Origin: Paenibacillus sp. FSL K6-3182 | GTDB lineage: Bacteria; Bacillota; Bacilli; Paenibacillales; Paenibacillaceae | Assembly (NCBI RefSeq): GCF_037976325.1 | Contig: NZ_CP150265.1 | Span: forward strand, 6,585,001 to 6,649,000 | Direction of reading: 5' to 3' | DNA: 64,000 nt | In this document: piece after piece, positions 1 through 9,711 of the stretch | Layout: each line of letters starts with the position of its first letter | How positions within the stretch are numbered: the stretch's first letter is position 1 | Position numbers and translations under genes: made by a program | The notes under the pieces: generated by a model | Database searches by the model: none | Told to the model about the DNA's origin: nothing | Seen by the model: the letters and a program-made list of their open reading frames with translations, nothing else

Positions 1-297
1 TAGTTTGGCAAAAGCATAGGCTGCCGGAATTGACAAGGCTAGGGAAGCAACTAAGCTAAGTCCCACGTAGACGAGCGTATTGCCAAACAACCGAACGAGA
101 GAGAAGCGATAAATGAGTGCGATGAAGTTATCAAAATACCAGGTTTTTGGAAGACCCATCGGATGTTTGATATATTCTATCGTCGGCTTCATACTGCTGA
201 TAGCCATGTAGAACAACGGATACATCGCCATGAAGGCAATGACAGCGAGCACGATAAAGATCAGAAATCTAACCATTCTTCTAGAGGCTGTTTTCAT
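1..297 (-). CDS. Sugar ABC transporter permease, second subunit (partial, C-terminus outside window)
   Basis: This is the N-terminal 99 residues of a binding-protein-dependent permease of the CUT1 (MalG-like) class. The start is ATG at 297, behind an AGGAGG site nine bases after the stop of the upstream permease. A hydrophobic first membrane segment lies at about residues 8-30. It is followed by the family-typical 'SSMKP' stretch and the conserved spacing to the second membrane segment near residues 75-95. The EAA loop that contacts the ATPase is beyond the window edge. It is the last visible gene of the operon that runs leftwards from the sensor kinase at 6110. The substrate cannot be read from the sequence, and the family suggests an oligosaccharide. 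Confidence 0.88.
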   Translation of the reverse strand, partial: MKTASRRMVRFLIFIVLAVIAFMAMYPLFYMAISSMKPTIEYIKHPMGLPKTWYFDNFIALIYRFSLVRLFGNTLVYVGLSLVASLALSIPAAYAFAKL

Positions 298-306
298 AAT
301 GTCCTC

Positions 307-1173
307 CTATTGCTCCAAGCGCTTGGATATTTTCAACTGAATCCAGGTAATGAACATAACAATGAAGAACAAGAAAACCGACAGCGCGCTCGCATAGCCC
401 ATATTTCCGCTTCGGAAAGCTTGAATATAAATCATATAATCGATTGGTGTTGTCTCGTAACCGGGCCCGCCACCAGTGATCGAATAAACAAGGCCAAACA
501 GCCCGACAAAAACGTAAATAACATTGACGATCGTAAAGTAAAATATCGCTGGATATAACGACGGTATGACGATGTACATTAATCGCTGACGCCAATTGGC
601 TCCGTCTATTTTGGCCGCATCAAACAATTCATTGGAGATCGAAGATAGCCCCGATAAAAAAATGAGCGTTCCTTGGCCTAGCGTCTGCCAGTAAAAACAT
701 AGAATCAAGATCATAAATTCGGTCGGCACCGTATTCAGCCAATCCGTCGTAAACGCGCCAAGTCCGGCATTTTCCAGAAGCGTATTCACGATCCCTTTGT
801 TCGTAAACATGGACTTTGCCAAAAAACCGATAACGACCGAGGAGAGGATAGCCGGCAAGTAATACACCGAACGAAACAAGCGCCACCCCGGAACCTCCTC
901 ATGCAGCAGAACCGATACCGTTAGCGAAATGAACAAGATCCCGGGAACCGATAATAAAAAGATTAAGTTGTTACGCAGCATAAGCGGCAAATCGCCATTA
1001 CTAAGGATCGTCTTAAAATTATCCCAGCCAACAAACGTAGAAGTGACCCCATCCCATTCCGTAAAGCTATGAAAAAACGTGTTAAACATGGGATAACCTA
1101 CGAATACAGCTAGTAACAGAAAAGCCGGCAGCAAGGAGAACAAACCTACCCATCGTTCTTGCTTGAGACCCAT
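307..1173 (-). CDS. Sugar ABC transporter permease, first subunit (MalF/LplB-like)
   Basis: This 288-residue integral membrane protein has about six hydrophobic segments. Near residues 190-215 it carries the CUT1 EAA signature (ELFDAAKIDGANWRQR), which docks to the cytoplasmic ATPase. It forms the translocation channel together with the partial permease downstream, nine bases away. Upstream is the binding protein gene (1241-2566). No ATPase gene is visible. CUT1 systems of Firmicutes often share one MsmX-type ATPase encoded elsewhere, so its absence is not odd. Length and motif order are normal. The sugar transported is unknown. Confidence 0.92.
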   Translation of the reverse strand: MGLKQERWVGLFSLLPAFLLLAVFVGYPMFNTFFHSFTEWDGVTSTFVGWDNFKTILSNGDLPLMLRNNLIFLLSVPGILFISLTVSVLLHEEVPGWRLFRSVYYLPAILSSVVIGFLAKSMFTNKGIVNTLLENAGLGAFTTDWLNTVPTEFMILILCFYWQTLGQGTLIFLSGLSSISNELFDAAKIDGANWRQRLMYIVIPSLYPAIFYFTIVNVIYVFVGLFGLVYSITGGGPGYETTPIDYMIYIQAFRSGNMGYASALSVFLFFIVMFITWIQLKISKRLEQ

Positions 1174-1240
1174 CCTTCTATTCCTCCTTGCCTTTTGGTA
1201 GAAGCGACCTCCTTTCCTATGAAGGCCGCTCCTTAACCGC

Positions 1241-2566
1241 CTATTTATTTTTTAGAAGCGAATCACGTTTCTGGTCGATTTTTTTCATAAATTCCTCTGC
1301 CGTCATCTTCCCGCTGGAAACCAGGGATTGCAGCGACATCATCTCACTTGTCAGCTCCGCTGGGTAAACATTGTCCGGCCAGAAAATAGTGCTAGGTTCA
1401 TTGGCCATATCCTGCATCGTTTTCACTAGCGGATCGGATACGTACTCGTTCACATCCACATCGTTGACGACTGTAATGCGTGCTTCGCCCGACTTAATTT
1501 TGTTGATTTGCTCTTCCTTGCTCATCAGGAATTTGACGAAATCAGCCGTTTCTTTCTTGTGCTCCGAGTAGTTCGTCACCACAAACGCAGCGCCCACCCC
1601 GCCAGGACCGCCATCGTGGATTTTGACATCCTCGCTGAAGTCTGGAATTTTCATAAAGCCGACCTTGTCGCCCATCTCCTTGCTGAAGTTCAAGATGTCC
1701 GCATTTGCTCCAACCGTCATGCCGAGCTGCTCTTGAATAAACAGTTGTCGAACTGAATCATCGGCAATGACCAAGTTTTTCTCGAACAGCTCGCGCCAGC
1801 CCTTCATCACATTCACCAGCTTTGGATCGGAGAAATTGGTTGTCCCTTTGACCAAGCTGTCGAGGCCCGGAATATCCACCGTTTGAGCAATCCAATAGTC
1901 CGGTACATGAAGGAAGCTGTCTTTAAACAAACCAAGCGGCGTAATATCCTTCGTCTTCACTTTCTCCAGCATAGCTACAAACTCTTGAAAATTTTTCGGG
2001 CGCTGGGCAATGGGATCGATTCCGGCATCCGCAAAAATTTTCTTGTTATACGCTAGAAGAAAAGTTCCGTCTGTCCCAAATGGAACGCCATAGGCTTTGC
2101 CATCGGCCGTAAAGTCTTCCGTTGTTGCGCTCCATCCAACGATTCTGGATCTTTCTTCACCTGAAAAGTAACTATCCATCGGCTCTAAAAATTGTTTAAA
2201 CCGAAGCATATAGGAACCTGACCAGAGTACCGTTAAATCAGGACCGTTCTTGGCAATGCTGGCCGTTTGGAATTTAGCAAACAGCTCATCTCCGGAAGGA
2301 ACATCCTGCACATCAATCTTCACATTGGGATGGGCCTTCTCATACCTTGCAACGGCCTGAGAAATGTAGAAGTCTTCTTTTTTCTTCGCTTTGTTATTTT
2401 CATCAATGGTCGCAAACCCTGAATTCCAGAAAACAATATTGACCTTTTCCTGTCCTTCCCCACCTGTAGAAGCGCTTTCATTTTCATTCTTGGAACATGC
2501 AGAAAGCGACATTGTAACCAGCATCATTAAAGCTATACTTAAAACAGACCATCTTCTCATCCTCAT
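1241..2566 (-). CDS. Sugar ABC transporter substrate-binding lipoprotein (family 1)
   Basis: This 441-residue lipoprotein has a basic N-terminus (MRMRR), a hydrophobic stretch and a lipobox LSAC with the lipidated Cys at residue 24. It would therefore be tethered to the outer face of the membrane. The rest resembles solute-binding family 1 (SBP_bac_1), including the typical 'AYNKKIFADAGI' hinge-region stretch near residues 170-185. The start ATG at 2566 follows a GGAAGG site. It lies between the regulator gene and the two permeases in the same direction, so it is the receptor of this importer. The ligand cannot be deduced. Confidence 0.92.
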   Translation of the reverse strand: MRMRRWSVLSIALMMLVTMSLSACSKNENESASTGGEGQEKVNIVFWNSGFATIDENNKAKKKEDFYISQAVARYEKAHPNVKIDVQDVPSGDELFAKFQTASIAKNGPDLTVLWSGSYMLRFKQFLEPMDSYFSGEERSRIVGWSATTEDFTADGKAYGVPFGTDGTFLLAYNKKIFADAGIDPIAQRPKNFQEFVAMLEKVKTKDITPLGLFKDSFLHVPDYWIAQTVDIPGLDSLVKGTTNFSDPKLVNVMKGWRELFEKNLVIADDSVRQLFIQEQLGMTVGANADILNFSKEMGDKVGFMKIPDFSEDVKIHDGGPGGVGAAFVVTNYSEHKKETADFVKFLMSKEEQINKIKSGEARITVVNDVDVNEYVSDPLVKTMQDMANEPSTIFWPDNVYPAELTSEMMSLQSLVSSGKMTAEEFMKKIDQKRDSLLKNK

Positions 2567-2718
2567 GGAAACCTTCCTTCTTTCATTAGTTGATGTCTTG
2601 CTTCCTAGTATAGAAGCTTTCCATAAGCAGATGAATCTCCTAAGCCAACCATTTGATTTATCACTTTATATCCGAAGAGGATACCATTTATCATTTTTCA
2701 AGCCGCAGTTAACATCTT

Positions 2719-4293
2719 TTAATTCTTTTCAGCATCTGCATAGTGTGAGGGTGCAATCCCCTTAATTTTCTTAAACATGCGGGTAAACGAGCTTAGGTTT
2801 AAGTAGCCCAGCTTGTCCGAAACCTCAGTTAAGGTCATTCCGCTGCGGATCATCGTTTCGGCCTGCTCCACCTTGGCTGTCAAAACAGCGGTGCTGAAAG
2901 AAATCCCTTTCTCTTCCTTATATATTCTGCTGAGATATACAGGGCTTACTTTAAGATGCATCGCGATGGCATTTAAACTAATTTCATCAAACCTGTGCTC
3001 TTGAATAAACATTTCGGTGGCTTCAACAAACTTCTTTCTTTCATGGCCGTTCTTCTCTTTGAATGCCGGTTCCTGCAGCACATGGATAGCGTTGTATAAC
3101 AAATGCACCGCTTGCGTTAATGAAACGCAGTCCAGCAGCTCAGATCTTTGGAAATAAGTCTCCGATGGACGCCGTCCCGACATTTCGCAGATTTGCTTCA
3201 GCTGGAATAAAATATCCTCCAGTACATTGTGCAGCAGGTTTGGTTTGGGATATGGCGGGCCGACGACCTGCTTGAGGTTTGCCAGCAGATCTCCTGCCTG
3301 CTCGTATTGAAAGCTGGACAGTTTGTTCATTATCGCCTTTTTCCAAATAAAGACGGCATCGGAAAGCGTTGCTTCAGGCAGCTCGCCCTGAAACAGGTGG
3401 TCATTTTCACAAAAATATTTGAGGCTTAGCAGGTCGCTGGCAAAACGATCATACACGGTCCACTCCCGCCAGTCTGTAAACCTTTTACTCACAGCAATGG
3501 ATAGAGTATGGCCCAAATACTGCGAAACCGAGTCGATCAACTGCTTCGGGTCGATATCCGAGCTATTCGTGCTGCTCACCAATACATGCCATCGGTTATC
3601 ATTTATGTTTTCCACAAACCCAATTAGCCTGCTGCGGTAAAGTTCAACAGCCATATGGTCAATCGAATGGCCTATTTTAACGATTTCTTGGGAAGTTAAT
3701 TTGGATTCATCCTGAGAAGGATCTAATGCCACAACCCATGCCTCATATTCTCCCTTTTGCAGAAAATATTTATACTCTCCCAGCTTCTCGGCAAACGCTT
3801 CTGTCTCTTCACTGTTATACAAGCCGTGCAGCCAGTCTCTTAATAAGCTGGCTTTACGAACGAATCTTGAACCCGCTTCCGGCGTCCCTTCTTCCTGAAA
3901 ATGATGCTCCAGCAGCTTGGCTTTCATCTTCGCTGTCAGCTGCTTCAAAATAAGCTGAAGCTCTTCAATTTCCATCGTTGATTTTACGATGAAATCATGA
4001 ACGCCCAGGCGCAGCGATTTGCGAACCGTTTCGAAATCTTGATTGCAGGTTAAAATAACAAATTCCCCGTCCGGATTTAAGGGCTTTACCTTCTCAATAA
4101 AATCAAGCCCATTCATTCTGGGAAGCAAAATATCCACAAGTGCGATGTCCGGCAGAAATCTCTCGTACAGCTCAACAGCTTCAACTCCGTCTCTGGCTTC
4201 GCAGACGACCTCCAGCCCCATTTCAGACCAAGGAATTAATGATTTGATCCCCATTCTAACTAGCATATCGTCTTCAATAATCATCACTTTCAT
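2719..4293 (-). CDS. Response regulator with AraC-type DNA-binding domain (YesN-like)
   Basis: This 524-residue protein has an N-terminal receiver domain at about residues 1-120, with an acidic pocket (EDD at 7-9) and the phosphoacceptor Asp54 in ALVDILLPRMNG. A long central region of about 290 residues follows, then an AraC-type double helix-turn-helix at about residues 420-520 (motifs 'SPVYLSRIYKEEKG' and 'LGYLNLSSFTRMFKKIKGIAPSHY'). Its start overlaps the stop of the sensor kinase gene by four bases (ATGA), indicating translational coupling. YesN-type regulators usually activate the adjacent sugar transporter genes, here 1-2566. Confidence 0.94.
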   Translation of the reverse strand: MKVMIIEDDMLVRMGIKSLIPWSEMGLEVVCEARDGVEAVELYERFLPDIALVDILLPRMNGLDFIEKVKPLNPDGEFVILTCNQDFETVRKSLRLGVHDFIVKSTMEIEELQLILKQLTAKMKAKLLEHHFQEEGTPEAGSRFVRKASLLRDWLHGLYNSEETEAFAEKLGEYKYFLQKGEYEAWVVALDPSQDESKLTSQEIVKIGHSIDHMAVELYRSRLIGFVENINDNRWHVLVSSTNSSDIDPKQLIDSVSQYLGHTLSIAVSKRFTDWREWTVYDRFASDLLSLKYFCENDHLFQGELPEATLSDAVFIWKKAIMNKLSSFQYEQAGDLLANLKQVVGPPYPKPNLLHNVLEDILFQLKQICEMSGRRPSETYFQRSELLDCVSLTQAVHLLYNAIHVLQEPAFKEKNGHERKKFVEATEMFIQEHRFDEISLNAIAMHLKVSPVYLSRIYKEEKGISFSTAVLTAKVEQAETMIRSGMTLTEVSDKLGYLNLSSFTRMFKKIKGIAPSHYADAEKN

Positions 4294-6110
4294 TCCGAAT
4301 CTCCTCCATTATGATCGATATAGGGAAAGGTAAGTGTTACGTTCGTCCCTTTACCCACTACACTTCGAATTTCGATGCCATACCTCTCGCCATACTCCAG
4401 CTGCAAGCGACGATGCACATTTTTAAGCCCGATCCCCGAGGTTCGTTCCTCATCCTCGTACTCATTGGAATCCGTTATCAGCATACCGGCAATGGAGCCT
4501 TCTTCAATTCCGACTCCGTTATCTATAACCTCCACCCGTACCTGCTCCCCTTCCATCGCGCAAGTAATCGTCAGCTGTGGCGTAATTCCATCAAGATTAG
4601 TAAATCCATGCATGATTGCATTCTCGACAATCGGCTGCAGCGTCAGCTTCAATATTTTTGCACCCTGCACCTCATGCGGCACATCCCATATCGTTTCAAT
4701 TTTGATGAACATCCGTTTTTCCTGAAACGCAATATAGCTTCTGACATAATCCATTTCCTCGCCGACCGTGCTCCATATGGTTCGTGATTTGCTTAGTGTA
4801 TAGTTCAGCATGCTGCTTAAATTAACAAGAGTCTGGGCAATCATCTTCTCGCCCTTCATTTCCGCCATCCAACGGATCGAATTAATCGAATTATGCAGGA
4901 AATGAGGCTTGATCTGGGACAGCAAGAGATTGAGCTCCAGGCTCGACTTTTCCCGTTCATCCGTTTTAATTCGCTCAATCTGTTCATTAATCCGGCTTAG
5001 CATTTGCTGAATGCCCGAGAATAAAATTTCAATTTCCTCCAAGCCTTTGTATTGGAAGTTTCCAATGACATCCTGCCCCTGCCCAGCATCATTAAAGCGT
5101 ATTTTCCGAACCATCCTCGATAAATTCAGTACAGGTATCATCGCTTTTCTTGTGAATATATACAGGATAAGTGAAATCAAAAGAATGGACGACACGGTTA
5201 CCGTGAGCGTATGGCTCCACAATTGCTTAGTGGGACTTGCCAAAAGCTCTTCCGGCGTTAACGCAATTAAATACCATCTTAAGAAGGGAATGTTTTGGAT
5301 GGAGCAAAAGTAGCTTTGGCCGTTCCACTGAATCAGAAAGCTTTCATATCCCCCACCGTCCACCTTCGCCTTCGATATCGCCTGTCTGGAGAGCTCCTTC
5401 AGGCGGTCGTCATCATCTTCGCTAGAAATAAGCAATTCGCCGTCTTCCTGACTTATGAATGCAAGGGTTGAGTTGTTCAGTTGAATTTTGCGCAGCAGCC
5501 GCTGAAATAAGCTCTCGTTGACCTCTACGTTCAAGAGGCCTAGTGCCGAATTGCCATGTACAATATTTTTAGTGAAATAAAATGCGTTCTGCCCCTCCGA
5601 GAGGTCGTGAAAGTTGGGGCCCACATTGCGATACATGACGTTATTATCATAAGGTATCCTCTCGGAAGGCCAATTAAACTGCTGCACCACTTGCTTTAAC
5701 CGTTCAACTTCTGTGTCATGCAAAACGCTATTGCTGAATACTTCCCCTTGATCGTTAATAATTTGTACGTATAAGGGCACCCTTAACCGATAGGCAGCAG
5801 TGAACGACTTCAGCCGGTCTCTGACCGCCTGTTCATTTATGGAAGCATTATTATCTCGACTTAACAGCCTCTGTAATTCCTGATCCTGCGACAAGGTGCG
5901 AATATAATCCTCGATATGGTTCACATAAAAGTCCAAGCTGATGGAGAGCGACTCCATATTGCTCGAAACCGATTTGTCGTACAACGTTTCCACTTGCTTA
6001 ACTGCTCCTTTGCCCAACATATAACCTTGGATAAGAACCGGAACAATAATAATACACATGAGCAGCAATATAAGCGTAATTAAGTTTAGCCGGCGTTTTA
6101 TCCGTATCAT
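4290..6110 (-). CDS. Sensor histidine kinase, YesM family
   Basis: This 606-residue membrane kinase has TM1 at about 9-31, an extracellular sensor region at about 35-295 (Cache-like by position and composition), TM2 at about 298-320 and a HAMP linker at about 320-380. A His_kinase domain follows with the phosphorylated His403 in SQIKPHFLHNSIN. The C-terminal ATPase domain has its N-box (QPIVENAIMHG) near 495-505 and the G-box near 570-580. It is first in the operon and probably senses an extracellular sugar or a loaded binding protein, then signals to the coupled regulator. Confidence 0.94.
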   Translation of the reverse strand: MIRIKRRLNLITLILLLMCIIIVPVLIQGYMLGKGAVKQVETLYDKSVSSNMESLSISLDFYVNHIEDYIRTLSQDQELQRLLSRDNNASINEQAVRDRLKSFTAAYRLRVPLYVQIINDQGEVFSNSVLHDTEVERLKQVVQQFNWPSERIPYDNNVMYRNVGPNFHDLSEGQNAFYFTKNIVHGNSALGLLNVEVNESLFQRLLRKIQLNNSTLAFISQEDGELLISSEDDDDRLKELSRQAISKAKVDGGGYESFLIQWNGQSYFCSIQNIPFLRWYLIALTPEELLASPTKQLWSHTLTVTVSSILLISLILYIFTRKAMIPVLNLSRMVRKIRFNDAGQGQDVIGNFQYKGLEEIEILFSGIQQMLSRINEQIERIKTDEREKSSLELNLLLSQIKPHFLHNSINSIRWMAEMKGEKMIAQTLVNLSSMLNYTLSKSRTIWSTVGEEMDYVRSYIAFQEKRMFIKIETIWDVPHEVQGAKILKLTLQPIVENAIMHGFTNLDGITPQLTITCAMEGEQVRVEVIDNGVGIEEGSIAGMLITDSNEYEDEERTSGIGLKNVHRRLQLEYGERYGIEIRSVVGKGTNVTLTFPYIDHNGGDSE

Positions 6111-6429
6111 CTATAAACCCTCCTCTGCGGCTTCACATTTATTCATACAATAAATATTGTTTATTTATTTGTTTCTGCATTCTTATTCAATTATTTCTTA
6201 TCTTGTAGTGCTATTATATCCGGAATAATAATCAATACCATGATTTATTATATTTTGCGCAAGCACAATACTCGCCTTGAGTAATTTTATCGGTAGCTAT
6301 CTCAACTATATCAAAGCCAGGGGCTATGCTCCCTCTATCCAACATCGCGCAGCACCAATTCTAGAATCAGCTTCGTCTCTCGACATTTTGAGCTTTCGAT
6401 CCGCATCCATAATTGTTCTGTCGTAGAAA
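6111..6429. other. Intergenic region upstream of the sensor kinase
   Basis: This AT-rich stretch of about 320 bases has no convincing coding frame. A TATAAT hexamer on the minus strand at 6213-6218 is a candidate -10 for the kinase operon. I found no good -35 at 16-18 bases from it, so the promoter assignment is weak. Confidence 0.4.
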
Positions 6430-6467
6430 AAAAAGCCCGTACGGGAATGACCCCGTACGGGCTTTTT
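6430..6467 (-). terminator. Intrinsic terminator of htpG
   Basis: There is a perfect 16-bp inverted repeat (6430-6445 and 6452-6467, GC-rich core GCCCGTACGGG) with a 6-base loop. Its A/T flanks become a U-run in minus-strand transcripts. It begins 24 bases after the htpG stop codon. Confidence 0.93.
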
Positions 6468-6490
6468 ACACTTGCTTGTCGCTTGCTCTA

Positions 6491-8371
6491 TTAAACCATT
6501 ACTTTGCAAATATCGTTCGTAAACGCAACTGGATCTTGAATTGGCAAACCTTCGATGAGAAGCGCTTGGTTGTAAAGCAGGCTTGTATAAAGAGCCAGCT
6601 TCACTTTATCCTGCCCAGCAGCATCCTTCAACGATTGGAATATTTCATGGTTCACGTTAATTTCGAGCACCTTGTCTGCTTTTACTTCTTGGTTGTTCGG
6701 CATCGCATTCAATATTTTTTCCATTTCAATCGTTACTTCACCTTCTGTGGATAAGCACACAGGGTGTGTTTTAAGGCGTTTCGAAGCTTTTACGCTTTTT
6801 ACTTTATCGTTAAGAATTTCTTTCATCTGCTCGAAAAGCTCTTTATTGGCATCCTGCTCTTCGGCCGTTTCCTTGTCCTTCTCGTCCTCTTCAATACCAA
6901 GATCGCCGCTTGATACCGACTTGAATTCTTTATCCTTATACTTCGCAACCATCTTGATGGCAAATTCATCAATATCGTCCGTGAAGTACAGGATTTCAAA
7001 GCCTTTATCCGTTACCAGCTCGGTTTGCGGAAGTCTATCAATCCGCTCAATCGATTCACCGGAAGCATAATAAATGTACTTTTGATCCTCGCTCATTCTT
7101 GACACATACTCGTCCAGTGTAACTAGCTTCTTCTCTTTCGAGGAGTGGAACATAAGCAGGTCTTGAAGCACTTCTTTGTTAACGCCGTAATCGTTGTATA
7201 CGCCGAATTTCAGCTGTCTGCCGAATGCTTTGTAGAACGACTCATACTTCTCTCTGTCATCCTTCAATATGCCAAGGAGCGCGCTTTTGATCTTGCTGTT
7301 GATGTTCTTCGCAATCAGCTTCAGCTGACGGTCATGCTGCAGCATTTCACGTGAAATGTTGAGCGATAGATCCTCCGAATCAACCATACCTTTAACGAAG
7401 CTGAAATAGTCCGGCAGCAGGTCTGAGCATTTATCCATAATTAGAACGCCATTTGAATAAAGCTCCAGCCCCTTCTCATATTCCTTCGTATAATAATCGA
7501 AAGGTGTGCTCTCTGGAATATACAAAATCGCATTGTACACAACAGCGCCATCCGCACTAATATGAAGATGCTTGATCGGTTTGTCGAAGCCGTAACGTTT
7601 TTCAAAATAAAACTGATCATAATCTTCCGATGTCAGCTCATTTTTATTTTTACGCCAAATCGGCACCATGCTGTTAACGGTTTGTTCTTCTTGATATTCC
7701 TCAAACTCGTTTTCTGCATCTGCTTTAGGCCGTTGGCCCTTCACATCCATCTTAATTGGGTAGCGAATGAAATCAGAATATTTTTTGATGATCGACTTCA
7801 AACGGTACTCTTCCAAGTACTCATCGTATTGATCATCTTCGGTATTTTCCTTAATATTAAGTACAATTTCCGTACCAACGGAATCCTTCTCGCATGACTC
7901 AATCGTGTAGCCGTCGGCGCCAGTTGATTCCCATTTGAACGCCTCATCGCTGCCAAGAGCTTTGGTCACAACGGTAACCACATCCGCCACCATAAATGCA
8001 GAGTAGAAGCCTACGCCGAATTGGCCGATAATGTTATGTCCATCCTTAAGCTCATTTTCCTTCTTAAAGGCAAAAGAGCCGCTCTTCGCAATAACGCCAA
8101 GGTTATTCTCCAGCTCTTCCTTCGTCATGCCAATCCCTGTATCGGTGATCGTTAATGTTCGGTTTGCCTTGTCGGCAACGACTTTAACATAATAATCCTC
8201 TTTGTTAAATACCATTTGGTCATCAGTTAGCGCTCTGTAATATAGCTTGTCGATCGCATCGCTGGCATTCGAGATAAGCTCTCTCAAAAAGATCTCGCGC
8301 TGCGTATAAATGGAATTAATCATCATTTCCAGCAATCGTTTCGATTCTGCTTTGAACTGTTTTTTGGACAT
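6491..8371 (-). CDS. htpG: Chaperone HtpG (bacterial Hsp90)
   Basis: This 626-residue cytosolic ATP-dependent chaperone has the normal family length. The N-terminal GHKL ATPase domain (about 1-230) carries the nucleotide-binding motifs [12 protein letters not shown] near 28-39, DTGIGM near 78 and [11 protein letters not shown] near 118-128. The middle client-binding domain (about 240-490) and the C-terminal dimerisation domain follow. It is a single-gene transcript with its own terminator. Its upstream region carries a CIRCE operator and a sigma-A-like promoter, so HrcA heat-shock control is likely. Such CIRCE control is not the arrangement known for htpG of Bacillus subtilis. Confidence 0.97.
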   Translation of the reverse strand: MSKKQFKAESKRLLEMMINSIYTQREIFLRELISNASDAIDKLYYRALTDDQMVFNKEDYYVKVVADKANRTLTITDTGIGMTKEELENNLGVIAKSGSFAFKKENELKDGHNIIGQFGVGFYSAFMVADVVTVVTKALGSDEAFKWESTGADGYTIESCEKDSVGTEIVLNIKENTEDDQYDEYLEEYRLKSIIKKYSDFIRYPIKMDVKGQRPKADAENEFEEYQEEQTVNSMVPIWRKNKNELTSEDYDQFYFEKRYGFDKPIKHLHISADGAVVYNAILYIPESTPFDYYTKEYEKGLELYSNGVLIMDKCSDLLPDYFSFVKGMVDSEDLSLNISREMLQHDRQLKLIAKNINSKIKSALLGILKDDREKYESFYKAFGRQLKFGVYNDYGVNKEVLQDLLMFHSSKEKKLVTLDEYVSRMSEDQKYIYYASGESIERIDRLPQTELVTDKGFEILYFTDDIDEFAIKMVAKYKDKEFKSVSSGDLGIEEDEKDKETAEEQDANKELFEQMKEILNDKVKSVKASKRLKTHPVCLSTEGEVTIEMEKILNAMPNNQEVKADKVLEINVNHEIFQSLKDAAGQDKVKLALYTSLLYNQALLIEGLPIQDPVAFTNDICKVMV

Positions 8372-8467
8372 GGATAGATCCCCTTTCCATTCATCAATAA
8401 TTAGTAAGCCTAAAGGTAACGCAACAGGAAGGCTTGTTCAACGTTTATTAAACCGCTACCTTATATT

Positions 8468-8494
8468 TTAGCACTCAAACTCTTTGAGTGCCAA
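8468..8494 (-). promoter_or_regulatory. CIRCE operator (HrcA-binding) upstream of htpG
   Basis: TTAGCACTC, nine bases, then GAGTGCCAA. This is the CIRCE inverted repeat TTAGCACTC-N9-GAGTGCTAA with one mismatch. It lies just downstream of the -10 element of the candidate htpG promoter and about 97 bases before the start codon, a position suited to repression by HrcA. Confidence 0.92.
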
Positions 8495-8504
8495 TCCTTC
8501 TTTT

Positions 8505-8534
8505 TATATATCATAAACTATTTTTCGATGTCAA
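8505..8534 (-). promoter_or_regulatory. htpG: Candidate sigma-A promoter of htpG
   Basis: On the minus strand TTGACA (8529-8534) is followed after 17-18 bases by ATATAT/TATATA (8505-8511). The predicted transcription start falls next to the CIRCE repeat. Confidence 0.75.
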
Positions 8535-8567
8535 CCTTCTTCCTATAATATCCATCCTTTGTCTATT

Positions 8568-8611
8568 AAAAAAAGAGCTGCCCCGAAAGTTAATAAACCT
8601 TCGGGCAGCTC
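8568..8611 (-). terminator. Intrinsic terminator of the glycan cluster
   Basis: The stem GAGCTGCC/GGGCAGCTC extends through CGAAAG/CTTCG. On the minus strand it is followed by seven T residues (A-run at 8568-8574). It ends transcripts of 8637-12567. Confidence 0.9.
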
Positions 8612-8636
8612 CTATTACGCTGTTGCAGCTATTTCC

Positions 8637-9695
8637 TTAAAACAGATCTTCTTGAAATGGCTGTTTCAGCAGCTCGCGATAACGGCTCTGATGCGAATAA
8701 AACTTTTCGCGAATCATATCCGTTTCTTTTTCAATTTTGGCTACTCTGTCCAGAATGTTTTCGCCAAGTGCCGTATCGCCGGTAGAGAGCACATAATCCT
8801 GAAGATCCACCGAGCAGCCAAAGTCTATGCATTTGAATCGATATCCAAGGCTTACGAACGGCACCCCTGCCGCTGCTGATAAGTAACTAGCATGCAATTT
8901 GAAATTGATCGTCAGCGCATAGGACTTAAGCTTCTCCATCAAATCCTCATGATGGTACAGCTCCAAATCAAGATCCACATTTGTCTGGTTTCCCAGCTTC
9001 GCATATAGACGCTTGCAAGCTTCTCTATCAGGACCCCAAACGGAGAAAATATTGACGCGATAACCCTGCGAGATTAATATACGCAGCGCCTCTACCAATT
9101 GCTGCTCTACCTTTTCCTCGTTGCCGCCGAATATTCGATTATAAGCTGTTCCCCAGTTCACACCAATCGTTCTGCTAGCCTGCTTATTCTTGCGAGGCGA
9201 CGGTGCAGGCAGCAGAAATGCCGGGTCACCGCTTATGATCGCCTGATCCATTCGGACGCCAGAATCCTCGAGAAACTGATAGGACAATGGACCTCGGACG
9301 CCGCAATATTTTGACATCTTCACTAGCTCAGCTAATTTCTCATTCGTTGCTAGGTTCTCACCGGTGTAGGCCAAATGGGCTGCGACCTTCCCCGAGGCAT
9401 CAAATACAGGAAACTCCTGTCTGTCATGACCGCTGCCCCAAATCATTACTTTTTTATGGTTCCGTGCCGCTTGGTAAGCAACATCGATATAACCTGGAAT
9501 GAGCAGCGAGCCGCCGCCGAGCACGACAACATCATACGGACCCGAGTTCCGAATATCTACGCCCGGTATTGACGGAATGACATCATATTTTTTCTCAGGC
9601 AGATACGCTCTGCACAGGTCGCGAAACAACAGCCACATTAACTCATCACCAACATTGTTAAACCCTAACCAGCCTACATACAAAATTCTTTTCAT
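8637..9695 (-). CDS. Polysaccharide pyruvyl transferase family protein (CsaB-like)
   Basis: This 352-residue cytosolic protein resembles the polysaccharide pyruvyltransferase family, which transfers pyruvate from phosphoenolpyruvate to sugars in cell-surface glycans. Visible marks are an N-terminal 'GWLGFNNVGDELM' (GxxxxxNxGDE family start), VVLGGGSLL near residues 60-70, and a late 'TINFKLHASYLSAAAGVPFVSLGYRFKC' block with the family-conserved His. I chose the ATG at 9695, which has AAGGGCGG upstream, over a TTG ten codons earlier that would overlap the preceding gene. It is the last gene of the five-gene glycan cluster. CsaB pyruvylates the wall polymer that SLH domains bind, but this copy sits with glycosyltransferases and may act on another glycan. 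Confidence 0.82.
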   Translation of the reverse strand: MKRILYVGWLGFNNVGDELMWLLFRDLCRAYLPEKKYDVIPSIPGVDIRNSGPYDVVVLGGGSLLIPGYIDVAYQAARNHKKVMIWGSGHDRQEFPVFDASGKVAAHLAYTGENLATNEKLAELVKMSKYCGVRGPLSYQFLEDSGVRMDQAIISGDPAFLLPAPSPRKNKQASRTIGVNWGTAYNRIFGGNEEKVEQQLVEALRILISQGYRVNIFSVWGPDREACKRLYAKLGNQTNVDLDLELYHHEDLMEKLKSYALTINFKLHASYLSAAAGVPFVSLGYRFKCIDFGCSVDLQDYVLSTGDTALGENILDRVAKIEKETDMIREKFYSHQSRYRELLKQPFQEDLF

Positions 9696-9711
9696 TGCGT
9701 ACCGCCCTTCA

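Noticed and set aside
163..558. Plus-strand frame over the permease genes
   Set aside because: Crosses two well-supported minus-strand genes and has an atypical composition.
4311..4787. Plus-strand frame of 158 codons
   Set aside because: It lies wholly antisense to the kinase gene, lacks a ribosome-binding site and shows no family features.
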